From Ilumatobacteraceae bacterium (GTDB taxonomy: Bacteria; Actinomycetota; Acidimicrobiia; Acidimicrobiales; Iamiaceae), in assembly GCA_025463265.1 (NCBI GenBank), contig JAOBWH010000166.1, positions 1-48,800 of the forward strand: DNA of 48,800 bases, written 5' to 3'. A program made the translations under genes and the position numbers. Below the pieces are notes generated by a model that was given only the letters and a program-made list of their open reading frames with translations, did not search any database and was not told where the DNA came from. Positions 34,214-41,844 of this stretch are shown here, one piece after another. Each line of letters opens with the position of its first letter. Position 1 is the first letter of the stretch.

Positions 34214-34420
34214 ATGGGGAGCAGCACCAGCAAGCCGCGCAAGGGCCACAAGAACCCGCAGCACCTGCCGAAGGTGGGCACCCCGGAGAACCTCGAGTGG
34301 CGCCACAAGGGCGAGCGCGACGACGCCTTCAAGGTGTTCGGCGGCAGGACCGGGGCGATCATCGTGGCCGTCCTGGTGGCGTGCGCCCTGGTCGGCCTCA
34401 TCCTCATCAACCTTCCCTGA
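34214..34420 (+). CDS. Small single-helix membrane protein
   Basis: A 68-residue protein with a basic N-terminus rich in Lys, Pro and His and one C-terminal membrane helix (about 48-66). No family recognised; the form recalls small septal or regulatory membrane peptides such as CrgA-like proteins, but key residues are lacking. A TAGCGT box (34201-34206) lies seven bases before the ATG and no Shine-Dalgarno is present, pointing to a leaderless transcript. Divergent from ndh. Confidence 0.65.
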   Translation: MGSSTSKPRKGHKNPQHLPKVGTPENLEWRHKGERDDAFKVFGGRTGAIIVAVLVACALVGLILINLP

Positions 34421-34430
34421 CGGGGTCTCC

Positions 34431-35213
34431 TCACCCGGGGAGGGTGGCGACCCACAGGTCCTCGGCGGGCCAGTTCCTGGCCCAGTCGGCGGTGACGATG
34501 TCGTACCACTCGTGGGTGGCGGCGTGGTGGGGCGGGTAGAGCTCGTGGAGGGCGTCGACCACGAAGCCGGCGTCGACGAGCAGGCGGATCCAGTCGCCGT
34601 GGCCGGGGTGGTGCTCGGTGCCGCCCTCGGGCCAGGTGATGGGGTACAGGTCGCGCTGCGGGCGCAGCAGCTGCTCGCCGGCGAAGCCCTCGTCCGCCGG
34701 GACGCACAGCCCGGCCAGGACGCTGTTGGTGAGGAACACGAGGCGGCCGCCCGGCCGCAGGATCCGTGCTGCCTCGGGCAGCCACCGGGCGGGGTCGCAC
34801 CACGGCGCGGCGCCGTACTCGCTGACCACCAGGTCGAACGCACCGGTGGCGAGCGGGAGGACGGCGCCGTCGGCCTCCACGAGCGGGAAGTGGATGCCGG
34901 TCTGCTCCTGGCAGCGTCGGGCGGAGCCGAGCTGGGCGGCGCTCAGGTCCAGGGCGACGGGTCGGGCGCCGGCCCGGGCGAGCCACGCCGAGAAGTAGGC
35001 CGTGCCGGCGCCCAGCTCCGCGACCCGGAGGCCGTCGAGGTCGCCGAGCAGGCCGAGGTCGGCGTCGGGGATGCGGAACAGCCCCCAGCTGATGTCGAGC
35101 TCGCTCCAGCGGGCGGCGGCGTCGGCGTCGGTGAACCGCTCGTTGACCAGGCTCCAGAGCTGGCGGTTGTGCGCCCGGTCGTGGGCCTGCCCCGTGCCGT
35201 CCATCGACGTCAT
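34431..35213 (-). CDS. SAM-dependent methyltransferase (class I)
   Basis: A 260-residue methyltransferase. Motif I 'VAELGAGTAYFSAWLARAG' and 'VALDLSAAQL' bind SAM; 'FDLVVSEYGAAPWCDP' and 'ARILRPGGRLVFLTNS' are the usual motifs II and III of the Methyltransf_11 group. ATG at 35213 begins before 'HDRAHNRQLW', which resembles the N-terminus of related methyltransferases. Convergent with the small membrane gene. Substrate unknown. Confidence 0.87.
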   Translation of the reverse strand: MTSMDGTGQAHDRAHNRQLWSLVNERFTDADAAARWSELDISWGLFRIPDADLGLLGDLDGLRVAELGAGTAYFSAWLARAGARPVALDLSAAQLGSARRCQEQTGIHFPLVEADGAVLPLATGAFDLVVSEYGAAPWCDPARWLPEAARILRPGGRLVFLTNSVLAGLCVPADEGFAGEQLLRPQRDLYPITWPEGGTEHHPGHGDWIRLLVDAGFVVDALHELYPPHHAATHEWYDIVTADWARNWPAEDLWVATLPG

Positions 35214-35241
35214 CCAACCACAGTGACCTACCCTCGCGGCC

Positions 35242-35820
35242 ATGACGAGCCCCACCACGCCCCCGCCGCCCGGGTCGCCGGGGCCACCCGTGCCCCCTGG
35301 TGGCGACGCTCCCTTCGACTACCGGCCGTGGCTTCCCGCCATCGGCCTCGGCGTGGTGCTGATCCTGCTCGTCGCGTTCCTGGTGCTCCGGTCCGACGGC
35401 GACGACGACACCGCGCAGACCACCACCTCGACCACGTCGTCCACCACCTCGACGTCCACCTCGACCACCACCAGCAGCACCACCACCACGAGCAGCACCA
35501 CGACGCCGCCCACCACCGCACCGCCCACCACCGCCCCGCCCACGACGGCACCGGCCACCACCGCGCCGCCCACCACCGCCCCGCCCACCACGGCGCCCTC
35601 GAACCCGGAACAGGCCGCGCTCATCTCGCGCTGCGCCGACGGCGACCAGTTCGCCTGCTACGAGGTGGGGCGCCTGGGCCTGACCCCTCCGGCGTCGGTC
35701 AAGAACCCGCAGCGCTGGCGCGGCCGGTCCGATGACGAGGTGGCCACGGCGTGCCAGACCGACCTCGACCTGACCGCCTGCTACGTCGCGGGTACCCGCG
35801 GCCTCACCCTCGGCGATTGA
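35242..35820 (+). CDS. Membrane-anchored Thr/Pro-rich protein with Cys-rich C-terminal domain
   Basis: A 192-residue protein: a Pro-rich N-terminus, one membrane helix at about 33-49, a Thr/Ser-rich stretch (57-89), six PTTAP repeats (90-119) and a C-terminal domain with C131, C139, C171 and C180. The pattern 'CADGDQFACYEVG' and 'CQTDLDLTACYVAG' resembles Sel1/Hcp-type half-repeats with paired Cys. The Thr/Pro linker would span the cell wall and place the Cys domain outside. A TACCCT box (35229-35234) lies seven bases before the ATG, suggesting a leaderless mRNA. Confidence 0.75.
   Translation: MTSPTTPPPPGSPGPPVPPGGDAPFDYRPWLPAIGLGVVLILLVAFLVLRSDGDDDTAQTTTSTTSSTTSTSTSTTTSSTTTTSSTTTPPTTAPPTTAPPTTAPATTAPPTTAPPTTAPSNPEQAALISRCADGDQFACYEVGRLGLTPPASVKNPQRWRGRSDDEVATACQTDLDLTACYVAGTRGLTLGD
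35509..35598 (+). repeat. Six 15-bp repeats encoding PTTAP
   Basis: Six tandem 15-base units in frame encode Pro-Thr-Thr-Ala-Pro, one with an Ala replacing the first Pro. They form the wall-spanning linker of the surrounding protein. Units differ mainly at third codon positions. Confidence 0.8.
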
Positions 35821-35848
35821 GCCGTGGCCGCCGGGCTACGCTCCGGGC

Positions 35849-36163
35849 ATGACCATCGGGGCTCCCCACTTCAGCGTCCAGATCGACCCGGGGTCCGAGC
35901 CGCTTCGGGTGATCGCCGATGGCGAGCTCGATGCGGCCTCGGCTGCCACGCTCGCGGAGGCGCTCGCCGAAGCGCCGGTTCCCGCTTCGGGCGTCGCGCT
36001 CGACCTGTCGGGCGTGTCGTTCATCGACTCGTCCGGCCTGCGGGTGATCGCGGCCGAGGTGCAGCGGGCCGAGACCGCCGATCGGCCCTTCACCGTGTCG
36101 GCGGCCAGTGACGCCGTCCGTCGCATCTTCGAGATGACGGGGCTCACCAGCCTCCTCTCCTAG
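35849..36163 (+). CDS. STAS-domain anti-sigma factor antagonist (RsbV type)
   Basis: A 104-residue single STAS domain. 'GELDAASAATL' and 'LDLSGVSFIDSSGLRVI' are the family motifs, with S61 the likely phosphorylated residue. In partner switching, the dephosphorylated STAS protein binds the anti-sigma factor and frees sigma. TACGCT (35837-35842) lies six bases before the ATG, suggesting a leaderless transcript independent of GGGTA promoters. It stands 86 bases before a PP2C phosphatase gene that could dephosphorylate it. Confidence 0.92.
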   Translation: MTIGAPHFSVQIDPGSEPLRVIADGELDAASAATLAEALAEAPVPASGVALDLSGVSFIDSSGLRVIAAEVQRAETADRPFTVSAASDAVRRIFEMTGLTSLLS

Positions 36164-36249
36164 GCTGGCGGAGCGGGCATGGGTGAAGCTGAATCCACCC
36201 GCTCGGGGGGTGTGCTCGTGGCCTCGCTCAGCCAGCATGCACGATCGAC

Positions 36250-37458
36250 ATGACCGAGCCGCTCTCGTCCCCCTGGGCACCGCCTGTGCACGTGTCGCCG
36301 CGCGACGCGCCCCACCTCGTGGTGCTGGTCGAGGACGACCCCGGTGACACCATCCTCTTCGAGGAGGCCATCGCCGACGCGGACCCGGAGCTGCAGGTCC
36401 GCTGCGTCGCCCGGACCGCCGACCTGCTCGGGATGACCGGGCCCGAGGAGGTCTCCTGCGTCGTGCTCGACCTCGGCCTCCCCGGCGTCACCGGCTTCGA
36501 GGCGCTCGATGAGATCGTCGCCGCCGTCCCCACCGTCGCCATCGTCGTGCTCACAGGGTGGGGCGATGCGCAGGCGGGCACCGAGGCGCTCGCCCGCGGC
36601 GCGCAGGACTACCTCGTCAAGGGCGACGCCGACGGTCGCACGATCGCCCGCTCGATCCGCTTCGCGGTGGAGCGCAAGCGCTCCCAGCTGGCGGCCACCG
36701 CCCTCGCCGAGGCCCACATGCGCCAGGCCGAGCAGCACCGGCTGGAGCGGGCCCTGCTCGTCGACCCGGCGGTGGTCCGCCCGGACGTCACGTGGGAGGC
36801 CCGTTACATCGCCGCCCGGTCGGGCGTGGTCAGCGGCGACTTCTTCGACGGTCTCGAGCTGGCCGACGGCACCTTGCGCCTCGTGATCGGCGACGTGGCC
36901 GGCCACGGCACCGACGAGGCGGCGCTGGGGGTGAGCCTGCGGGCGGGGTGGCGCTCCTTGGTCCTGGCCGGCCTCGATGCGGGCGAGGTGCTCGTCGCGC
37001 TCGAGGACCTGCTGGTGAGCGAGCGCCCGAGCGGCGACGAGTTCGCCACGGTGTGCGATCTCACGATCTCGGCCGACCTGCGGACCGTCTGCGTGCGCAA
37101 CGCCGGCCACCCGGCGCCGATCATCACCGGCCGGGGACCGCTGGCCGACACCGCCGGCCGGTCGCCGCTCGGGATCCGCCTCGACGACGCGGACCTGCCG
37201 GGGACCGAACACCACCTCGACGGGGCGTGGAGCCTGGTGACCTACACCGACGGCTTGTTCGAGGTGCGCGCCGAGGACGGGTCGATCCTCGCAGTGGAGG
37301 AGGTGCCCGCTGCGGTCGACGCCGCCACGACCGACGGCGTGATCGACGCCGACGCCCTGATCGACGTGTTCGCCCGCCGAGCCGTCGACGGGTGGCGCGA
37401 CGACGTCGCGCTCCTCGTGGTGAGCTGCCGTCCCCCGCACGCGGCCGGCCCAGCGTGA
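36250..37458 (+). CDS. Receiver-PP2C phosphatase (RsbU/SpoIIE-type response regulator)
   Basis: A 402-residue protein. Residues 20-145 are a receiver domain with acidic pair in 'LVEDDPGD', phosphoacceptor D74 in 'VVLDLGLPG' and conserved Lys in 'DYLVKGDADG'. A coiled linker leads to a PP2C/SpoIIE phosphatase from about 180: 'SGDFFDGLEL', 'LVIGDVAGHG', 'YTDGLFEVR' and 'WRDDVALLVV' supply metal-binding Asp residues. Phosphorylation of the receiver is expected to control dephosphorylation of STAS antagonists. The stop overlaps the histidine-kinase start (GTGA). Confidence 0.93.
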   Translation: MTEPLSSPWAPPVHVSPRDAPHLVVLVEDDPGDTILFEEAIADADPELQVRCVARTADLLGMTGPEEVSCVVLDLGLPGVTGFEALDEIVAAVPTVAIVVLTGWGDAQAGTEALARGAQDYLVKGDADGRTIARSIRFAVERKRSQLAATALAEAHMRQAEQHRLERALLVDPAVVRPDVTWEARYIAARSGVVSGDFFDGLELADGTLRLVIGDVAGHGTDEAALGVSLRAGWRSLVLAGLDAGEVLVALEDLLVSERPSGDEFATVCDLTISADLRTVCVRNAGHPAPIITGRGPLADTAGRSPLGIRLDDADLPGTEHHLDGAWSLVTYTDGLFEVRAEDGSILAVEEVPAAVDAATTDGVIDADALIDVFARRAVDGWRDDVALLVVSCRPPHAAGPA

Positions 37459-39008
37459 GCCTGGGCCGCACCAGCAGCCGTTCGCTCCGCCAGCTGTCGA
37501 CGGCCGCGTGGATCACGGCCATCGTGGCGCTCACCGTCGGCTCGGTCATCGTGTGGTTCGGGTTCGCCAGCCTCCTCGATGCCCGGGCCCGCGTGTTCGA
37601 GACGGTGGGGCCCGCCCGGATCTCGGTCCAGCAGCTGCGGGCGAGCGTGCTCGACCAGGAGACCGGCATCCGCGGCTACGTGATCACGCGCGACGACCGC
37701 CTGCTCCAGCCCTACACCGCCGGCCGGGCGTCGCAGAAGAAGATCGACCGAGAGATCCGCAGGGTGATCGACGGCGACCCCTCGGAGGCCACCGTCGTCG
37801 CCGCCCTCGACCAGGTCCAACAGGCGATGGACGACTGGCGGGACAGCGTCGCGGACCCCCTGCTCGACAGCGCGGACCAGCCCGACCTCGACGGCACGCT
37901 CATCCGCAGCACCGCGGTCTTCGACGACGTCCGGGCCGAGCTCGACGACCTCGAGGCCATCCTCCAGCGGGAGCGGGTGGTCGCCCGCACCAACCTGGAG
38001 GACACCACCTCGCGCCTGGTGGTGTCGGTGGGCGCCACGATCGCCCTCTTCGGTGCCCTCGCCTCCGGGGGCAGCTGGCTCCTCCGGCGGCGGGTCGTCG
38101 CTCCCATGGACCGGGTGATGCTGGCCGCCGACGCCGTCGCCGGCGGCAACCTCGACGTCCCCATCGAGGTCCAGGGACCGGCCGAGATCGAGCGGCTCGC
38201 CCAGCGCGTCTCGGACATGCGCGACCGCATCGTGGAGGAGCTCGCCGCCGTCGAGGCGCAGCGCATCGAGCTGGCCCGACGGGCGGACGACCTGGCCCGC
38301 TCCAACGCCGATCTGGAGCAGTTCGCCTACGTGGCGTCGCACGACCTCCAGGAGCCGCTCCGCAAGGTCGCCTCGTTCTGCCAGCTCCTCGAGCAGCGCT
38401 ACGGCGACCAGCTCGACGAGCGGGGCCGGTCCTACATCGACTTCGCCGTCGACGGCGCCAAGCGGATGCAGGCGCTCATCGCCGACCTGCTCGAGTTCTC
38501 CCGCATGGGCCGCTCCACCCGCGCCTTCGTCGAGTGCGACCTCGGCGCGATGGCCGAGGAGGTGCTCGACTCCTTCGCCGATGACCTCACCGACGCCTCC
38601 GTCTCCGTCGGCGAGCTCCCCACCGTGCCCGGCGACCCGACCCTCTACCGGGCGCTGCTCCAGAACCTCGTCGGCAACGCGATCAAGTACCGCGTGCACG
38701 GCGCGCCGCCCACGATCTCGCTGAGCGCCGCCCGCGACGGTGACGTGTGGTCGTTCGCCTGCTCGGACCGGGGCATCGGCATCGAGCCCCAGTACCGTGA
38801 GCAGGTCTTCGCCGTGTTCCAGCGCCTCCACGGCCGCGGCGAGTTCGAGGGCACCGGCATCGGCCTGGCCCTCTGCAAGCGGATCGTCGAGTTCAGCGGC
38901 GGTCGGATCTGGATCGACGAGCCTGAACACGGCGCCGGCACCACCGTGCGCTGGACCCTGCCGGTCACCCCCACCCCTGCACCCACCACCCCGACGGGAC
39001 TCCGATGA
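37455..39008 (+). CDS. CHASE3-HAMP sensor histidine kinase
   Basis: A 517-residue kinase. One helix at about 14-37, an extracytoplasmic CHASE3 domain (about 40-185, with 'LDQETGIRGYVITRDDRLLQPY'), a second helix at about 190-212, HAMP, a coiled linker, and a HisKA domain with H296 in 'VASHDLQEPLRKVASF'. The ATPase has N box 'LLQNLVGNAIKY', G1 'CSDRGIGIEPQYREQVF' and G2 'EGTGIGLALCKRIV'. The 'FQRLHGRGEFEGTG' segment is typical of phytochrome-type kinases paired with Rcp1-like receivers. Coupled on both sides: its start overlaps the PP2C gene and its stop overlaps the receiver gene. Confidence 0.93.
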   Translation: MSLGRTSSRSLRQLSTAAWITAIVALTVGSVIVWFGFASLLDARARVFETVGPARISVQQLRASVLDQETGIRGYVITRDDRLLQPYTAGRASQKKIDREIRRVIDGDPSEATVVAALDQVQQAMDDWRDSVADPLLDSADQPDLDGTLIRSTAVFDDVRAELDDLEAILQRERVVARTNLEDTTSRLVVSVGATIALFGALASGGSWLLRRRVVAPMDRVMLAADAVAGGNLDVPIEVQGPAEIERLAQRVSDMRDRIVEELAAVEAQRIELARRADDLARSNADLEQFAYVASHDLQEPLRKVASFCQLLEQRYGDQLDERGRSYIDFAVDGAKRMQALIADLLEFSRMGRSTRAFVECDLGAMAEEVLDSFADDLTDASVSVGELPTVPGDPTLYRALLQNLVGNAIKYRVHGAPPTISLSAARDGDVWSFACSDRGIGIEPQYREQVFAVFQRLHGRGEFEGTGIGLALCKRIVEFSGGRIWIDEPEHGAGTTVRWTLPVTPTPAPTTPTGLR

Positions 39009-39460
39009 ACCAGAACGCCATCCGCCAGCCGCTGGCGCAGGCTCGCATCCTGCTCGTCGACGACGACCCCGGTGATGTGTTGATGACCCGGGAGTCGCTG
39101 GCCGGCTCCTCCAGCCGCTGCGATGTCGCCGTGGTCGAGGACGGCGCGATGGCGCTCGACTACCTGCACAAGCGGGGGGCGTACACCGAGGCCCCGACGC
39201 CGCACCTGGTGCTGCTCGATCTCAACCTGCCCAAGGTCAGCGGCCACCAGGTCCTCGCCGAGGTGAAGGGCGACCCCGGGCTGGCGACGATCCCGGTGGT
39301 GGTGCTCAGCACGAGCGCGGCCGCGCACGACGTCGTGGCCACCTATGCGCTGCACGGCAACGCGCACGTCGCCAAGCCGGTGGACTTCCTCGAGTTCCAG
39401 GCGGTCATCCGCGGGATCGACGAGTTCTTCCTCTCCGTCGCCCAGGTCCCCGACCTCTGA
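39005..39460 (+). CDS. Single-domain response regulator (Rcp1/CheY-like)
   Basis: A 151-residue receiver with no output domain. Acidic residues D19-D21 in 'LLVDDDPGD', phosphoacceptor D72 in 'LVLLDLNLPKVSG', conserved Ser/Thr in 'VVLSTSAAAHD' and Lys in 'HVAKPVDFLEF'. The 'DLNLPKVSGHQVL' motif is typical of Rcp1-type partners of CHASE3 or phytochrome kinases. ATG overlaps the kinase stop (ATGA). It may act as a phosphate sink or as an allosteric partner of the phosphatase. Confidence 0.92.
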   Translation: MNQNAIRQPLAQARILLVDDDPGDVLMTRESLAGSSSRCDVAVVEDGAMALDYLHKRGAYTEAPTPHLVLLDLNLPKVSGHQVLAEVKGDPGLATIPVVVLSTSAAAHDVVATYALHGNAHVAKPVDFLEFQAVIRGIDEFFLSVAQVPDL

Positions 39461-39480
39461 CCTCGGAACCGCACCCCGAC

Positions 39481-39526
39481 GCGACGAGGCCCCCGTGACC
39501 GTCGAACGGTCCGGGGGCCTCGTCGC
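39481..39526. terminator. Strong bidirectional hairpin
   Basis: A perfect 15-base stem (39481-39495 with 39512-39526) encloses a second 6-base stem (39497-39502 with 39506-39511) and a three-base loop; one T is bulged. It lies between the receiver gene and the convergent csbD-like gene. No T-run follows on the plus strand. It probably ends both transcripts. Confidence 0.7.
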
Positions 39527-39542
39527 CTGGTGCGGAAGGTGA

Positions 39543-39731
39543 TCAGTCGGTGAGCTTGTCCTTGACCGAGTCGACGGCGCCGGACACCTTGTCCTTGGCG
39601 TTCTCGGCGGCCTCCTTCACGCTGGCACCGGCCTGATCGGCCTTGCCCTCGTTCTTGAGATCCCGGTCGTTGGTCAGATCGCCGGCGGCCTCTTTGATCC
39701 GGCCCTTGGCGTCATCGGCGTTGCTGCCCAT
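39543..39731 (-). CDS. CsbD family stress-response protein
   Basis: A 62-residue hydrophilic CsbD-like protein: 'DDAKGRIKEAAGDLTND' followed by Lys/Ala/Glu-rich helical repeats. In Bacillus subtilis, CsbD is a SigB-dependent general stress protein of unknown action. GAGGAG lies just before the ATG. GTAT-N16-GGGTAC lies about 70 bases upstream, matching the sigma class encoded nearby at 40300, so its control by that sigma is likely. A longer frame to 39809 lacks CsbD homology. Confidence 0.88.
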   Translation of the reverse strand: MGSNADDAKGRIKEAAGDLTNDRDLKNEGKADQAGASVKEAAENAKDKVSGAVDSVKDKLTD

Positions 39732-39799
39732 GGTGTGCTCCTCTGTTGCGGACGACGTGTTCGTCAGATGGTCGAGCAGAACTCGCTCGTGGATGATCG

Positions 39800-39825
39800 G
39801 TACCCCCACCGCTGCGGTCTGATAC
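39800..39825 (-). promoter_or_regulatory. Predicted SigB/SigF-type promoter for csbD-like gene
   Basis: Minus-strand GTAT (39825-39822), 16-base spacer, GGGTAC (39805-39800). It overlaps the divergent promoter for the anti-sigma/sigma operon. Confidence 0.6.
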
Positions 39826-39842
39826 CTGGGCAGCCCGGGTAG
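39817..39842 (+). promoter_or_regulatory. Possible SigB/SigF-type promoter for anti-sigma/sigma operon
   Basis: Plus-strand GTCT (39817-39820), 16-base spacer, GGGTAG (39837-39842). The -35 fits only GNNT and the -10 ends in G, so this is weaker than the divergent csbD site, but an autoregulated sigma operon is usual for this class. Confidence 0.45.
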
Positions 39843-39910
39843 GTGACTGTCATGTACCCCTCTCGTCCCGGCAACCCCAGGTGAGCGCGCTGCGGCGCGA
39901 GGATGGTGTC

Positions 39911-40303
39911 ATGGACGCCACCGACGCCCCTCTGATGACCCTGACCGTGCCCGCCGACGTGCGCTACTTCCGGTCGGTCCGCCTGGCCATCGGCGGCTTG
40001 GCCACCATGGTCGGCTTCGACATCGAATCGATCGACGATCTCCGGATCGGCGTCGACGAGGTGTGCGCCGCGCTGGCCGAGGCCGGCAACGGCGACGACC
40101 TCCGCATCGAGGTGCTGGCCGTGCCGGGCGAGCGCGTCCGGGTGGAGGGGACGGTCCCGCACGGCGACGATCAGCCCGACGCGGACCGGTTCGCGTTCTC
40201 GCGCCAGATCCTCTCCGTGGTGGCCGATGATCACGGCTACGCGGTCGAGGGGGGCCAGGTGTCGTGCTGGCTGGAACGCCGCCTCGCCGTCGGTGTCGCG
40301 TGA
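39911..40303 (+). CDS. Anti-sigma factor, RsbW-like ATP-binding protein with degenerate ATP site
   Basis: A 130-residue HATPase_c-type protein directly upstream of the sigma gene. The alpha helix carrying the N box reads 'DLRIGVDEVCAALAEAG': E50 is kept but the metal-coordinating Asn four residues on is Ala54, and I see no DxGxG box. Its place and GTGA overlap with sigma mark it as the likely anti-sigma factor. ATG at 39911 has GAGGAT eight bases upstream; a GTG at 39881 is also in frame but adds residues with no homology. Kinase activity on STAS proteins may be weak or lost. Confidence 0.85.
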   Translation: MDATDAPLMTLTVPADVRYFRSVRLAIGGLATMVGFDIESIDDLRIGVDEVCAALAEAGNGDDLRIEVLAVPGERVRVEGTVPHGDDQPDADRFAFSRQILSVVADDHGYAVEGGQVSCWLERRLAVGVA

Positions 40304-41082
40304 GCTCGGCCGACCGCACGCACGGCGACGCTGCTGACCTCACCGCCCGCTTCGAGGAGTACCGGCGGACCGGCAACCGGCGTCTGCGCAACGACCTGGT
40401 CACCGAGACGCTGTCCATCGCTCAGGCCTGCGCCCGGCGCTTCGCGAACCGGGGCGAGCCGCTCGCCGACCTCGAGCAGGTGGCGATGCTGGGCCTGGTG
40501 AAGGCCGTCGAGCGCTTCGACCCCAAGTTCGGCGTGCCGTTCGCCGGGTTCGCGGTGCCCACCATCACCGGCGAGCTGCGCCGGCACTTCCGAGATGCGA
40601 CGTGGGCGGTGAAGGTCCCACGCCGGGCCAAGGACCTGCACGTCCGCATCCCCGCCGTGGTGGCCGAGCTCAACGCCCAGACCGGCCGCACCCCGACCCC
40701 CGCCGAGATCGCGGAGCAGCTCGGGATCAGCATCGACGACCTGCTCGATGCGCTCGATGCGGGCGCGGCCTATCGCACCACCTCCACCGACACGACCGAA
40801 GGCGCCCTCGCCGCGAGCCACTCCACGGGCCGCAGCGAGATCAGCGACGGGCTCCCACCCGACGAGCGGGTCCTCTTGACCCAGCTGCTCGAGACGCTCG
40901 ACGAGCGCGAGCGGACCATCGTGTACCTCCGCTTCTTCGAGGACCTCAGCCAGTCCGAGATCGCCGAGCGGGTCGGGATGAGCCAGGTCCACGTGTCGCG
41001 CCTGCTGCGCCGGGCGCTGCGCGACCTGAAGGAGCTCGCCCTCCCCGACGGCGGGCTCGACGACGACGTCGACGACATCTGA
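40300..41082 (+). CDS. SigB/SigF-type RNA polymerase sigma factor
   Basis: A 260-residue sigma-70 group 3 factor. Region 2 ('NDLVTETLSIAQACARRF', 'LADLEQVAMLGLVKAVERFDP', 'FAGFAVPTITGELRRHFRD') recognises the -10 element, region 3 follows ('WAVKVPRRAKDL', 'TPAEIAEQLGIS'), and region 4 ('DERERTIVYLRFFEDLSQSE', 'EIAERVGMSQVHVSRLLRRAL') recognises the -35. These features match the SigB/SigF stress or sporulation sigma group, which uses GGTT/GNNT-N16-GGGTA promoters. GTG overlaps the anti-sigma stop. Probably the hub of the regulon described in this window. Confidence 0.94.
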   Translation: MSSADRTHGDAADLTARFEEYRRTGNRRLRNDLVTETLSIAQACARRFANRGEPLADLEQVAMLGLVKAVERFDPKFGVPFAGFAVPTITGELRRHFRDATWAVKVPRRAKDLHVRIPAVVAELNAQTGRTPTPAEIAEQLGISIDDLLDALDAGAAYRTTSTDTTEGALAASHSTGRSEISDGLPPDERVLLTQLLETLDERERTIVYLRFFEDLSQSEIAERVGMSQVHVSRLLRRALRDLKELALPDGGLDDDVDDI

Positions 41083-41100
41083 CCACCGGGCAGACGCGCA

Positions 41101-41141
41101 CCGGGGACGGTTCCGGGGGCGCAGTCCGGAACCGTCCCCGG
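41101..41141. terminator. Perfect 16-base hairpin after the sigma gene
   Basis: CCGGGGACGGTTCCGG (41101-41116) pairs perfectly with its complement at 41126-41141 around a nine-base loop. It lies between the sigma gene and the convergent NarL-type gene and probably ends both. No T-run. Confidence 0.7.
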
Positions 41142-41184
41142 CGATCGGGGGGAAGGGTCGTCAGGGCCCCATCGGGGGCCCGGC

Positions 41185-41844
41185 CTACTCGGTGAGGCCC
41201 TCGCGCCAGGCCTTGGCCACGGCCCCGGCCCGGTCGTTCACGCCCAGCTTCCGGTAGATCTGCTGGAGGTGGGTGCGGATCGTCTCCCGCCCGACGCCCA
41301 GCTCGGCGGCGGCCTCATCGACCGAACGGCCGTGGGCGACGCAGCGCAGCACCTCGGCCTCGCGGCGAGACAGGCCCAGATGGGCGCCGACCCAGCGCTG
41401 GCGCGACGTGGTGCGGGCGGCCATCACCGCCGCCTCGGTGGCCAGGCCCGGGTCGATGACGACCTCGCCGCTGGCGATGCGCTCGAGCGTGGTGACCAGC
41501 TCCGAGGTCGGGATCGACTTCAGGAGGTAGCCGCGAACGCCGGCGCGGAGGGCGGAGAAGAGGTGGCGCAGGTCGTCGGCCTCGGTGAACACGACGACGG
41601 CGAACTGCGGCTCCTGCGAGAGGACCCGGGTGACGGCATCGATGCCGGCGCCGGTGCGGCCGAAGGCGTCGATCAACATGATGTCGGCGTCGGCGCTGAT
41701 CGCCGCCTCTCGCTCGACCTCGGGATCACCGGTCGCAGAGGCCACGATCTCGATGCGGTCCGCGTACGGCGCGAGCAGCCCCTTGAGGCCTTCGATGATC
41801 AGTTCCGCATCGTTGGCGATGATCACCCGGATGGGGTCGGTCAT
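41185..41844 (-). CDS. NarL/LuxR-type response regulator
   Basis: A 219-residue regulator. Receiver domain with phosphoacceptor D59 ('DADIMLIDAFGR'), conserved Thr in 'VVVFTEADD' and Lys in 'GYLLKSIPTSEL'; only one acidic residue (D12) is present where two are usual. C-terminal LuxR helix-turn-helix: 'LSRREAEVLRCVAHGRS', then 'ELGVGRETIRTHLQQIYRKLGV'. The ATG overlaps the STAS gene stop (ATGA), so a partner-switch protein and a response regulator are made together. Its kinase may be the one at 37455, but this is inference. Confidence 0.9.
   Translation of the reverse strand: MTDPIRVIIANDAELIIEGLKGLLAPYADRIEIVASATGDPEVEREAAISADADIMLIDAFGRTGAGIDAVTRVLSQEPQFAVVVFTEADDLRHLFSALRAGVRGYLLKSIPTSELVTTLERIASGEVVIDPGLATEAAVMAARTTSRQRWVGAHLGLSRREAEVLRCVAHGRSVDEAAAELGVGRETIRTHLQQIYRKLGVNDRAGAVAKAWREGLTE

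Noticed and set aside
35509-35598. Tandem repeats considered as CRISPR
   Set aside because: Units are contiguous 15-mers with no spacers and are in frame in a membrane protein.
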